A program made the translations under genes and the position numbers. 64,000 bases of DNA, from NCBI RefSeq assembly GCF_001428525.1, contig NZ_LMHW01000016.1, forward strand, positions 1 through 64,000, written 5' to 3'. The notes beneath the pieces are model-generated. The model saw only the letters and a list, made by a program, of their open reading frames with translations. It ran no database searches and was not told the DNA's origin. Of the stretch, positions 26,880 through 34,498 are shown in pieces. Numbering within the stretch: the first letter of the stretch is position 1; each line of letters starts with the position of its first letter. This stretch comes from Flavobacterium sp. Root186. Lineage in GTDB: Bacteria > Bacteroidota > Bacteroidia > Flavobacteriales > Flavobacteriaceae.

Positions 26880-26980
26880 ATAGCCTGCGGTTTCAACCAC
26901 AGGAACACAAGGCATTTCCACAAAGAAATCCCATAACGCATTCTCACAATACGTTCCCCGTGGTTGAAACCACGGGCTAT
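26880..26980. repeat. inverted repeat, gtggttgaaaccac family
   Basis: Left arm 26880-26903 (atagcctgcggtttcaacca) and right arm 26956-26980 (ccgtggttgaaaccacgggc) match as inverted copies with about three mismatches. The right arm alone is also a 9-bp hairpin. A shorter relative is at 32687-32710. It fills part of a 409-base gap between genes that holds no gene. Confidence 0.75.
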
Positions 26981-27013
26981 GTTTTTTATGAATCATAGTA
27001 TTCCGAATAGTTT

Positions 27014-27113
27014 TGTCATTCCGAGGAACGAGGAATCGCACAAGAAACTCCGTACAGCATATCGCCAATCTTTGTCGATTCCCTAGTGCGATTCCTCGTT
27101 CCTCGGAATGACA
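27014..27113. repeat. perfect 28-bp inverted repeat (attccgaggaacgaggaatc)
   Basis: The 28 bases at 27014-27041 recur exactly as reverse complement at 27086-27113, with a 44-base spacer. Each arm contains the tandem-like gaggaacgaggaa. It lies in the gap after the AsmA-like gene and resembles a small non-autonomous repeat unit. No protein is encoded. Confidence 0.85.
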
Positions 27114-27126
27114 AGATTGTGGAAAT

Positions 27127-27191
27127 TTTCACGAATTAATTTTTAAAATTCTTCGAGTAAAAATTAGTGGAAATTCGTGTAATTCGTGGCA
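27127..27191. repeat. degenerate copy of the cacgaatt repeat
   Basis: Arms tttcacgaatta and aaattcgtgtaattcgtggc enclose an A/T-rich loop. The same motif forms a perfect 19-bp inverted repeat at 32730-32792, so this is probably a decayed relative. Confidence 0.55.
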
Positions 27192-27272
27192 ACCAACCCA
27201 CAAACCTGACAATTATCAGGTTTTAAAAAAATCCTTTTTTCAATATTTGCCTTTATTTTAATCTGAAAACAA

Positions 27273-29081
27273 ATGGCAAAAATACCTTTACACACTTTTC
27301 ATATACCGGTGATGGGTCTTGCATATACAATTGACAGCCCAATTCGCGTGGCGCAATATGGGATTTCGTCTGTTATTTCGATCGCTGATGATGATTTGAT
27401 TGAAAAGATGCGTAATTTTTACAGCACTAAATTCAATATTCCGTACGAAGAAATCACGCAGAAATTTCATGATTACCGTACCCAAAGAATCACTTCTTAC
27501 TTAAATTTAGTGGACAAAATTGTAAAAGAAAAATTCGAGAATTTTAAAACTGAATTAGCAGAAAGCAAAACTTCTCTTGAAAATTTTATGTCGATGCTTC
27601 CTAATACTTCTGATATTAAAAAAGGTTTTCAGAATTTATTGGATGATGGAATTGCTTTTAAAGAAAACATTCAGAGTTATATTGAAACGAATCTTTTCCC
27701 CGGCGAAATCGACGTTAACATTATGACGAAGCTGGATAAAGATAATTTTGACAAAGATGAACAGCTTCCAATTGAATTTAATGATGCTCACGCTGCTTTA
27801 AGAGGTTTTGCAAACAGTAATTTAGAATCGTCTGTTGTGCTTTCTGCCGGAATGAATCCGAGATTGTTTGGTTATTTCGAAAATTTCAAAGATTTTTTCC
27901 CAAATGAAAATAACGAACTGAAAAAGAAAATTATCTTAAAAGTAAGTGATTTTCGATCGGCTATGATTCAGGGAAATTTCTTGGCTAAAAAAGGACTTTG
28001 GGTTTCTGAATACCGAATTGAATCCGGATTAAACTGCGGCGGTCATGCCTTTGCTACTGACGGACTCTTATTGGGTACCATTTTAGAAGAATTTAAGCAG
28101 AAAAAAGAGCAGCTAGTACAATCGGCCCACGAATTAATGATTAAAGCCTTACAGCTAAAAAATCAAGTTTTTCCAGAAAAGCCTTTGAAACTGAAAATTA
28201 CCGTTCAGGGTGGAGTTGGAACAGCAGAAGAACATGAATTTTTATTAGAAGAATATCAAGTCGATTCTGTTGGCTGGGGATCTCCATTTTTACTAGTTCC
28301 AGAAGCCACTTCTGTAGATAAAGAAACCCGGGATTTACTGATGAATGCCAAAGAGGATGATTTCTATTTAAGTAATATTTCGCCTTTGGGAGTTCCGTTT
28401 AATACATTAAAAGGCACAACAAATGAGTTTTTGAAACAAAAAAGAATTCACGAAAATAAAGCTGGAAGTTCCTGCCCGAAGAAATTCTTAGCATTAAGCA
28501 AAGAATACGATCCGCAGGGGATTTGTACGGCATCTAAAAAATATCAGGATATCAAACTGGCCGAATTAGAAAATAGAAAAGAGACTTTATCTGCCGATGC
28601 ATTTGAGAAAAGCAAAACCAAAATAACCGAAAAATCATGTCTGTGTGTCGGTTTGGCAAATGCTTCTTATCTGGAAAATGACATTAAAATAAAAGGTCAG
28701 GCTCAAGGCGTGGTAATTTGTCCGGGGCCAAATCTGGCTTATTTTGATCAGGAAGTTTCTTTAAAAGAAATGGTTCAGCACATTTATCAGGGAATATCGG
28801 TTTTGAGAACGGATCGCCCAAATTTATTTGTGAAGGAATTAAAAATGTATGTTGATTATTTTAGAAATGAAATTGAAATGATTTCGGGAGAAGTAACCAC
28901 AATGCAGCTAAAAAAATGGAATTCTTTTAAAGCGAATATTTTAGAAGGAATCGAATATTATCATAATCTGTTTTCATCGACTTCTTATTTTAAAAAGGGA
29001 GAAGAAAAAATCAAAAATCAATTCGATTTTTATAAATCAGAATTGAATGCAATCCAGATTCCGACACCCCAATTAGTATAA
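27273..29081 (+). CDS. unclassified TIM-barrel-like protein, possible FMN enzyme
   Basis: A 602-residue cytoplasmic protein with no name I can give it firmly. The start HIPVMGLAYTIDSPIRVAQYGISSVIS and the stretch ITVQGGVGTAEEHEFLL (about 310-327) resemble strands and phosphate-binding turns of nitronate monooxygenase or related FMN TIM-barrel enzymes. Between them lies a helical insert of about 150 residues. Six cysteines stand out: Cys255 (NCGG), Cys401 (SSCPKK), Cys418 (GICTAS), Cys456 and Cys458 (SCLCVG) and Cys483 (ICPG). The last four could hold a metal or Fe-S cluster. The C-terminal 100 residues are helical. The gene stands alone. Sure that it is real; function is inference. Confidence 0.6.
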   Translation: MAKIPLHTFHIPVMGLAYTIDSPIRVAQYGISSVISIADDDLIEKMRNFYSTKFNIPYEEITQKFHDYRTQRITSYLNLVDKIVKEKFENFKTELAESKTSLENFMSMLPNTSDIKKGFQNLLDDGIAFKENIQSYIETNLFPGEIDVNIMTKLDKDNFDKDEQLPIEFNDAHAALRGFANSNLESSVVLSAGMNPRLFGYFENFKDFFPNENNELKKKIILKVSDFRSAMIQGNFLAKKGLWVSEYRIESGLNCGGHAFATDGLLLGTILEEFKQKKEQLVQSAHELMIKALQLKNQVFPEKPLKLKITVQGGVGTAEEHEFLLEEYQVDSVGWGSPFLLVPEATSVDKETRDLLMNAKEDDFYLSNISPLGVPFNTLKGTTNEFLKQKRIHENKAGSSCPKKFLALSKEYDPQGICTASKKYQDIKLAELENRKETLSADAFEKSKTKITEKSCLCVGLANASYLENDIKIKGQAQGVVICPGPNLAYFDQEVSLKEMVQHIYQGISVLRTDRPNLFVKELKMYVDYFRNEIEMISGEVTTMQLKKWNSFKANILEGIEYYHNLFSSTSYFKKGEEKIKNQFDFYKSELNAIQIPTPQLV

Positions 29082-29085
29082 AACA

Positions 29086-29119
29086 AAACGCCGATTTAGA
29101 ATTTCTAAATCGGCGTTTT
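29086..29119. terminator. bidirectional terminator
   Basis: Inverted repeat aaaacgccgatttagaa / ttctaaatcggcgtttt, a perfect stem of about 16 pairs, between the convergent genes ending at 29081 and 29140. Confidence 0.88.
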
Positions 29120-29139
29120 AATATTATAGAAATTTAAAT

Positions 29140-29562
29140 CTATTCTTTTTTCTTCTTGCTGTCAATAACAGCTCCGGTTCCTGTACCTAATGCAGCTCCG
29201 GCTAAACCACCTATAATAGCACCTTCACCTTTTTTCTTACTCACAATTGCTCCGGTTGCGGCACCAACTCCGGCACCAATTACAGCACCCTTAGCAGTTG
29301 CACTCCATCCTTTCTTTTTGGTAGCTGTGGTAGTGGCTGTTCCGTCATTTTGGTGTACAACAACAACTTTTTGAGATTCAACTTTCTGTTCCTCTTTTAT
29401 CTTTGCCATTTCTGTCTTCATTGAATCGATAACACGCTGTTTGTTAATCTCAACTTTCATTGAATCAATACTGGCTTGTTTGGCTCTGTTTAGATCTTCT
29501 TTACTTTGATTTTGACAAGAAGTTAAAAATATTGCCGCTAATAATATATATAAGCCTTTCAT
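29140..29562 (-). CDS. glycine-zipper lipoprotein
   Basis: A 140-residue lipoprotein with lipobox LTSCQNQ. The middle part is Lys/Glu-rich and helical (DSMKVEINKQRVIDSMKTEMAKIKEEQ). The C-terminal part is a glycine zipper: GAVIGAGVGAATGAIVSKKKGEGAIIGGLAGAALGTGTGAVI, with GxxxG spacing. Such domains insert into or span membranes; the family includes outer-membrane lipoproteins. The repeated DSMK sequence in the coiled part points to an internal duplication. Function unknown. Confidence 0.8.
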   Translation of the reverse strand: MKGLYILLAAIFLTSCQNQSKEDLNRAKQASIDSMKVEINKQRVIDSMKTEMAKIKEEQKVESQKVVVVHQNDGTATTTATKKKGWSATAKGAVIGAGVGAATGAIVSKKKGEGAIIGGLAGAALGTGTGAVIDSKKKKE

Positions 29563-29706
29563 GATTGTAGTTTTTAAAATTATACACTACAAAATACGGA
29601 ATATCTGCTATAATGATTGTTACAGAATTTTTTAGAAACGTTATAAGATTAGAAGATTTTGTGTTGTGTCCCGCAGATTATTTTTGGATTTTGCTTAATG
29701 TATTTA

Positions 29707-29936
29707 ATCTCGCAAAGTCGCGAAGTTTAGGTTTTAAGTTCAATAGCGTCCAGCTTTAGCAGGATGAAAAATTGATCAAACAAAAAAGGCTTTAGCCAAA
29801 CAAGTATAGTTTGGCTAAAGCCTTTTCAAATTTCATCTTTAATGCCTCCAGCTAAAGCTGGAGGCAATTCAAAAAAATCTTTTTAATACTTTTAATCTGT
29901 AGCTTTAAACAAAAAAACTTTGCGCCTTTGCGAGAT
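29707..29936. repeat. nested composite of inverted repeats
   Basis: The 384-base gap between the glycine-zipper gene and kynU holds no gene. Outer arms at 29707-29728 (atctcgcaaagtcgcgaag) and 29916-29936 (ctttgcgcctttgcgagat) are inverted copies. Inside are an aaaaggctttagccaaac hairpin (29783-29826), and a gcctccagctaaagctggaggc palindrome at 29844-29865 related to gcgtccagctttag at 29746-29759. It looks like repeats inserted into repeats. Confidence 0.7.
29783..29826. terminator. hairpin aaaaggctttagcc inside the composite repeat
   Basis: Arms aaaaggctttagccaaac and gtttggctaaagcctttt form an 18-bp stem with a 7-base loop, flanked by A and T runs. It could end transcription of kynU (leftward), which stops at 29947. 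Confidence 0.6.
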
Positions 29937-29946
29937 CAATTCGCTT

Positions 29947-31224
29947 TTACTTTCTTAAAATTCCTTTTTTCAGAATTTGCCCAAAGTCATACATATCTTC
30001 ATAAGAGCAATATAAAGGAACTGGTGCCAAACGAATTACATTTGGTTCACGCCAATCTGTAATTACTCCATTTTTCATTAAAAAATCAAATAAACTTCTT
30101 CCTTCTCCATGCAGAAAAACTGATAATTGCGAAGCTCTCTCTTCAGGATTTGAAGGCGTTATGATTTCAAAATTACCGGCAACTTCTTTATCAATTTCGT
30201 GTAAAATAAATTCCAGATAAGATGTAATATGATCCCGTTTTGCAATTAAAGCATCCATTCCAACCTCAGCAAACATTTCTACAGAAGCCAAATAAGGTGC
30301 TAGAGAAAGAACCGGAAGATTACTAATCTGCCATCCGCCTGCTCCGTGAACGGGATCAAAGTTGGGTTCCATTTTAAAACGGCGTTCCTTATTGTGTCCC
30401 CACCAGCCGGCAAAACGCGGCAAGTCTGGATCGTTATGATGTCTTTCGTGAACAAAAACCCCAGAAGCATTTCCTGGTCCTGAGTTCATATATTTATAAC
30501 TGCACCAAGCAGCGAAATCTACATTCCAATCATGAAGTTCTAACTTGATATTTCCGGCAGCATGTGCCAAATCCCAACCTACTTTTGCTCCGGCTTTTTG
30601 TCCTGCTGCCGTAATGGTTTTAATATCAAAAACTTGTCCCGTATAATAATTTACACCTCCAATTAAAACCAAAGCCAATTCGTCACCAACTTCTTCAATT
30701 TTTGCTAAAACATCTTCCAGACGAATATTGTGTTCTCCTTCACGACGTTTGATTTCTACAATTGCATCTTCTGGTTTATAGCCGTGAAAATGAACCTGAC
30801 TTTGAAACATATATTGATCTGACGGAAATGCTTTTTCTTCGCAGATAATTTTGTAACGTTTATCTTTTGGCTGATAAAAAGAAACCATCAACAAATGAAG
30901 ATTTACAGTTAAAGTATTCATCACCGTAACTTCTGACGGAAGTGCTCCCACAATTTTACTCAATGGTTCAGCAAATCTTTCCTGATAATCCCACCAAGGT
31001 TTCTCTGCATAAAAATGACCTTCGACGGCTAGTTCTGCCCAGTCGTTCATTACTTCATCTATGTAGGCTTTGGTACGTTTTGGCTGTAATCCTAATGAAT
31101 TTCCGGTGAAATAAATCACACGTTTATCGTTAACTTTTGGGAAGATAAATTCTTGTTGATAATGATTTAATGCATCTTGTGCATCAAGTTGTTTCGCAAA
31201 TTCGCGTGTATTTTGAAAAGTCAT
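29947..31224 (-). CDS. kynU: kynureninase
   Basis: PLP enzyme that cleaves 3-hydroxykynurenine to 3-hydroxyanthranilate and alanine (or kynurenine to anthranilate). The PLP lysine is Lys244 in CSYKYMNSGPG. FTGNSLGLQPK at the N-terminus, the GGVNYYTGQVFDI and DLAHAAGN regions and the C-terminal WREPNVIRLAPVPLYCS are all family hallmarks. At 425 residues it is full length. It complements kmo at 12017, but the two are 17 kb apart and not in one operon. The product 3-hydroxyanthranilate feeds quinolinate and NAD synthesis. Confidence 0.95.
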   Translation of the reverse strand: MTFQNTREFAKQLDAQDALNHYQQEFIFPKVNDKRVIYFTGNSLGLQPKRTKAYIDEVMNDWAELAVEGHFYAEKPWWDYQERFAEPLSKIVGALPSEVTVMNTLTVNLHLLMVSFYQPKDKRYKIICEEKAFPSDQYMFQSQVHFHGYKPEDAIVEIKRREGEHNIRLEDVLAKIEEVGDELALVLIGGVNYYTGQVFDIKTITAAGQKAGAKVGWDLAHAAGNIKLELHDWNVDFAAWCSYKYMNSGPGNASGVFVHERHHNDPDLPRFAGWWGHNKERRFKMEPNFDPVHGAGGWQISNLPVLSLAPYLASVEMFAEVGMDALIAKRDHITSYLEFILHEIDKEVAGNFEIITPSNPEERASQLSVFLHGEGRSLFDFLMKNGVITDWREPNVIRLAPVPLYCSYEDMYDFGQILKKGILRK

Positions 31225-31369
31225 TGTTTTTGTTTTGGATGCTAAAATAACACCTTTTGAAATATTTCGAATAAATTTAACAATATGAGTGTTTTTTTTG
31301 TTTCAGGTTTCACGTTTCAAGTTATCAGCAGAACGTGAAACCTGAAACTTGAAACCATTCTAAAACAAA

Positions 31370-31401
31370 AAACCCGACAAGTTTTTAAAACTTGTCGGGT
31401 C
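31370..31401 (-). terminator. cccgaca hairpin terminator after queA
   Basis: Stem cccgacaagttttt / aaaacttgtcggg, 21 bases past the queA stop. Member of the same family as those near 148, 11930 and 63509. Confidence 0.8.
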
Positions 31402-31422
31402 TCTTTATAAGATAAATTCTAA

Positions 31423-32472
31423 TTATAGAATTAACATTGCATCTCCGTAAGAATAGAATTTATATCCTTCTTTAATCGCTTCGTCGTAGGCTTTTTTCAT
31501 TAAATCATGTCCACAGAAAGCAGAAATCATCATTAATAATGTTGATTTTGGAGTATGGAAGTTTGTAATCATACAGTTTGCAATACTAAAATCGTGAGGA
31601 GGGAAAATAAATTTATTTGTCCAGCCTTCGTAAGGATTCAAAGTATTTGCAGAAGAAACAGAACTTTCGATTGCACGCATAGAAGTTGTTCCTACTGCAC
31701 AAATACGTTTTTTCTTTGTTTTCGCTTCGTTTACGATATCACAAGCTTGTTGATTAATAATCAACTCTTCAGAATCCATTTTGTGTTTAGATAAATCTTC
31801 AACCTCAACCGGATTGAAAGTTCCTAAACCAACGTGTAAAGTTACCTCAGCAAAATTTACTCCTTTGATTTCTAATTTTTTCAAAAGGTGTTTTGAGAAG
31901 TGTAAACCAGCAGTTGGCGCCGCTACAGCTCCTTCTTCTTTTGCGTAAATTGTTTGATATCTTTCAGCATCTTCAGCAGTAACTTCTCTGTTGATGTATT
32001 TAGGAATTGGAGTTTCTCCAAGTTCTGTCAATTTGTTTCTGAATTCTTCATAAGAGCCATCGTATAAGAAACGTAAAGTTCTACCACGAGAAGTTGTATT
32101 GTCGATTACCTCAGCAACTAACGAATCGTCGTCACCAAAATAAAGTTTGTTTCCGATACGGATTTTTCTAGCCGGATCTACTAAAACGTCCCAAAGACGT
32201 TGTTCTGAATTTAATTCTCTTAATAAGAAAACCTCAATTCTAGCTCCGGTTTTTTCTTTGTTTCCGTACAAACGTGCAGGAAAAACTTTTGTATTGTTAA
32301 GAATTAAAACGTCTCCGTCATCAAAATAGTTGATAACATCTTTAAACATTTTATGTTCTATAGTTTGTTTTTGACGGTCAATTACCATTAAACGAGATTC
32401 ATCTCTATTTTCTGCCGGGAATTCAGCTAAAAGTTCTTTCGGTAAATTGAAATTGAAGTGTGATAATTTCAT
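31423..32472 (-). CDS. queA: tRNA preQ1(34) S-adenosylmethionine ribosyltransferase-isomerase (QueA)
   Basis: Adds the ribosyl part of SAM to preQ1 in tRNA to give epoxyqueuosine. [29 protein letters not shown] is the standard N-terminus. [23 protein letters not shown] and the C-terminal [20 protein letters not shown] are the signature blocks. Length of 349 residues is normal. A good promoter is 64 bases upstream and a hairpin terminator follows, so the gene is transcribed alone. Confidence 0.96.
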   Translation of the reverse strand: MKLSHFNFNLPKELLAEFPAENRDESRLMVIDRQKQTIEHKMFKDVINYFDDGDVLILNNTKVFPARLYGNKEKTGARIEVFLLRELNSEQRLWDVLVDPARKIRIGNKLYFGDDDSLVAEVIDNTTSRGRTLRFLYDGSYEEFRNKLTELGETPIPKYINREVTAEDAERYQTIYAKEEGAVAAPTAGLHFSKHLLKKLEIKGVNFAEVTLHVGLGTFNPVEVEDLSKHKMDSEELIINQQACDIVNEAKTKKKRICAVGTTSMRAIESSVSSANTLNPYEGWTNKFIFPPHDFSIANCMITNFHTPKSTLLMMISAFCGHDLMKKAYDEAIKEGYKFYSYGDAMLIL

Positions 32473-32535
32473 ATTTGAAGTTAGATTTTAAAATATCAAT
32501 CTTAGATTTTTTTATCTAAAATTTTAAATCGCCTG

Positions 32536-32567
32536 CAAATATACGATTGTGAGATAGGCGTTGTCAA
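32536..32567 (-). promoter_or_regulatory. queA promoter (TTG-N21-TATATTTG)
   Basis: On the minus strand TTG (32565-32567) and TATATTTG (32536-32543) are separated by 21 bases, within the spacing reported for Flavobacterium promoters. The leader to the ATG is about 60 bases, A/T-rich and without an obvious riboswitch. Confidence 0.65.
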
Positions 32568-32639
32568 GTGTTTTGACGTTTATTTTCAAAAGCCCTTGAT
32601 TTAGTGAGGTTTTAGTAACCATAAAAATGTTTTTTTTAT

Positions 32640-32665
32640 CATATAAGTTATATAAGATCATTTAA
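32640..32665. repeat. half-copy of the aaaccatataagttatataag element
   Basis: catataagttatataagatcatttaa matches one arm of the inverted element found at 11865 and 59347; the opposite arm is missing. It sits in the 333-base gap between aroA and queA, which has no gene. Confidence 0.7.
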
Positions 32666-32686
32666 TTTGGATTCCTTTAACAAAAA

Positions 32687-32710
32687 AGCCTCTGGTTGAA
32701 ACCAAAGGCT
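32687..32710. repeat. short gtggttgaaaccac-type hairpin
   Basis: agcctctggttgaaaccaaa followed by ggct is a near-perfect hairpin (one mismatch) of the same family as 26880-26980. Confidence 0.65.
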
Positions 32711-32729
32711 ATGTCCTAACTATTTTTTC

Positions 32730-32792
32730 GCCACGAATTCACGAATTTTTATTAATCTTAATTTTTAAAATATAAATTCGTGAATTCGTGGC
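32730..32792. repeat. perfect 19-bp inverted repeat (gccacgaattcacgaattt)
   Basis: Left arm 32730-32748 and right arm 32774-32792 are exact reverse complements with a 25-base A/T loop. It lies 14 bases past the aroA stop, so it may also serve as that gene's terminator. A degenerate relative is at 27127. Confidence 0.8.
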
Positions 32793-32805
32793 TATTTTTT
32801 ACTTG

Positions 32806-34035
32806 CTATAATTCTGAGATTTGAAAGTTTAAGGCTTTTAAATCATTCCAGAAATCTGGATATGATTTTGAAACTACTTCGGCATCATCGATAATGATTG
32901 GCACTTTTATCGCAAGCGGCGCAAATGCCATTGCCATACGGTGATCGTTGTATGTTGCGATATGCACGCCTTGATTAATAGTTGAAGATGGCTTTAAAGT
33001 TAAACTATCATTAGTTACCGAAATATTAGCTCCTAATTTTGTAAGCTCAATTCGCAATGCTTCCAATCTGTCTGTTTCTTTAATTTTTAAAGTATGAAGA
33101 CCTGTTAAATGGCATCCAATTCCTAAACCTAAACAAGTTACTACAATTGTTTGTGCGATATCTGGTGTATTATTCAATTCAAAATTTACATCTTCATATT
33201 TAAAGCCAGCTTGTTTTTCCAATGTCATTTTATTGTTTTGGAAAATAGTTTTCACACCCATTTTTTCATAAAGAGACACTAATTCTGAATCTCCCTGAAG
33301 GCTGTTTTCTTTATAACTGCTTAAGGTTATTTTTGCAGCATCGGCCAAAGCCACAAGGCTAAAGAAATAAGAAGCTGAACTCCAGTCAGATTCTACAACC
33401 ATTTCTTTTGATTCGACAGATTCTTTAGGATAAACTTTGATTACATTTCCTTCAAAACTGGTTTGAATATCTAAATCATTCAGCAAAGCTAATGTCATTT
33501 TGATATAAGGAACTGAAGTAATTTCTCCTTCCAATGTCAGCTCCAAACCGTTTTCTAATTTTGAAGCAACTAATAAAAGTGCCGAAATATACTGGCTGCT
33601 TACATTGGCTGCTAAACTAACTTTTGAAGCGGTAACCTTTTTCCCTTTGATTCTAATTGGAGGATAACCCACTTCTTTTTCATAACTAATCTCGACTCCC
33701 AATTGACCTAATGTTTCAACCAAAATTTTTATCGGGCGTTCCTGCATTCTGCTTGAACCTGTCATAATCACTTCTCGACCTTCGTTTACGGCAAAATATG
33801 CGGTTAAGAAACGCATTGCCGTTCCGGCGTGGTGAATGTCTACAATTTTGTCATTACCAATTAATGCTTTCTGCATTACTTCGCTGTCATCAGAGTTTGA
33901 AGTATTGGCTAAGGTAATATTTGGAAATAAAGCTTTTAGTAATAATAAGCGGTTTGTTTCACTTTTAGAACCCGTGATATTTAATTGTGAATTATCAATG
34001 GTGAATTGTGAATTCGTACTTAATTTTAAATTCAT
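32806..34035 (-). CDS. aroA: 3-phosphoshikimate 1-carboxyvinyltransferase (EPSP synthase)
   Basis: Sixth step of the shikimate pathway, joining shikimate-3-phosphate and PEP. Signature residues are present: GSKSETNRLLLLKALFP at the N-terminus, HAGTAMRFLTAYFAV, SRMQERPIKILVE, and the C-terminal KETDRLEALRIEL and YNDHRMAMAFAPLAI. The length of 409 residues is a little short for the family but all blocks are there. It is not next to the Phe/Tyr operon (47.8-52 kb), so the pathway is dispersed. The gap to mazG is 134 bases of A/T-rich aattcataattc repeats. Confidence 0.95.
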   Translation of the reverse strand: MNLKLSTNSQFTIDNSQLNITGSKSETNRLLLLKALFPNITLANTSNSDDSEVMQKALIGNDKIVDIHHAGTAMRFLTAYFAVNEGREVIMTGSSRMQERPIKILVETLGQLGVEISYEKEVGYPPIRIKGKKVTASKVSLAANVSSQYISALLLVASKLENGLELTLEGEITSVPYIKMTLALLNDLDIQTSFEGNVIKVYPKESVESKEMVVESDWSSASYFFSLVALADAAKITLSSYKENSLQGDSELVSLYEKMGVKTIFQNNKMTLEKQAGFKYEDVNFELNNTPDIAQTIVVTCLGLGIGCHLTGLHTLKIKETDRLEALRIELTKLGANISVTNDSLTLKPSSTINQGVHIATYNDHRMAMAFAPLAIKVPIIIDDAEVVSKSYPDFWNDLKALNFQISEL

Positions 34036-34169
34036 TTTTTTAATTGTAAGTTGTGAATTATGAATTATGAATGATTAGAAACATAATTCAGCCCCGCAAT
34101 TTACCACTCCCCATTCATAATTCAAAATTCAAAACTCATAATTCAAAACTTATGAGTGATATTTCACAA

Positions 34170-34496
34170 TTATTTCAATTTATCGTTGTTTTTGTGACGA
34201 TCTTTATCTCTAACTGATTTTAAGTCCATTTTTTTATCAAAAGCGGCTTGTAAATCGATTCCCGTTTGATTGGCCAGACATAAAACTACAAAAACAACAT
34301 CGGCTAATTCTTCGCCTAAATCTTTGTTTTTATCGCTTTCTTTTTCAGATTGCTCTCCGTAACGGCGGGCAATAATTCTGGCTACTTCACCAACTTCTTC
34401 TGTGAGCTGTGCCATATTGGTTAATTCGTTAAAGTAACGAACTCCGTGTTCTTTTATCCAGGTATCAACATCTAGTTGTGCATTTTTCAAATCCAT
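34170..34496 (-). CDS. MazG-like nucleotide pyrophosphohydrolase
   Basis: A 108-residue all-alpha NTP pyrophosphohydrolase of the MazG/dCTPase group. The metal-binding pattern is EEVGEVARIIARRYG and GEELADVVFVVLCLANQ, i.e. ExxxE followed by ExxD. Single-domain forms like this remove unwanted nucleotides such as dCTP derivatives. It is only two bases from the start of the DUF3857 gene and probably the last gene of that operon, with no evident functional tie. Confidence 0.88.
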   Translation of the reverse strand: MDLKNAQLDVDTWIKEHGVRYFNELTNMAQLTEEVGEVARIIARRYGEQSEKESDKNKDLGEELADVVFVVLCLANQTGIDLQAAFDKKMDLKSVRDKDRHKNNDKLK

Positions 34497-34498
34497 GA

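Noticed and set aside
27121-27200. CRISPR-like array of short repeats in the 26.9-27.3 kb gap.
   Set aside because: The repeats are inverted, unequal and without regular spacers; no cas gene is near.
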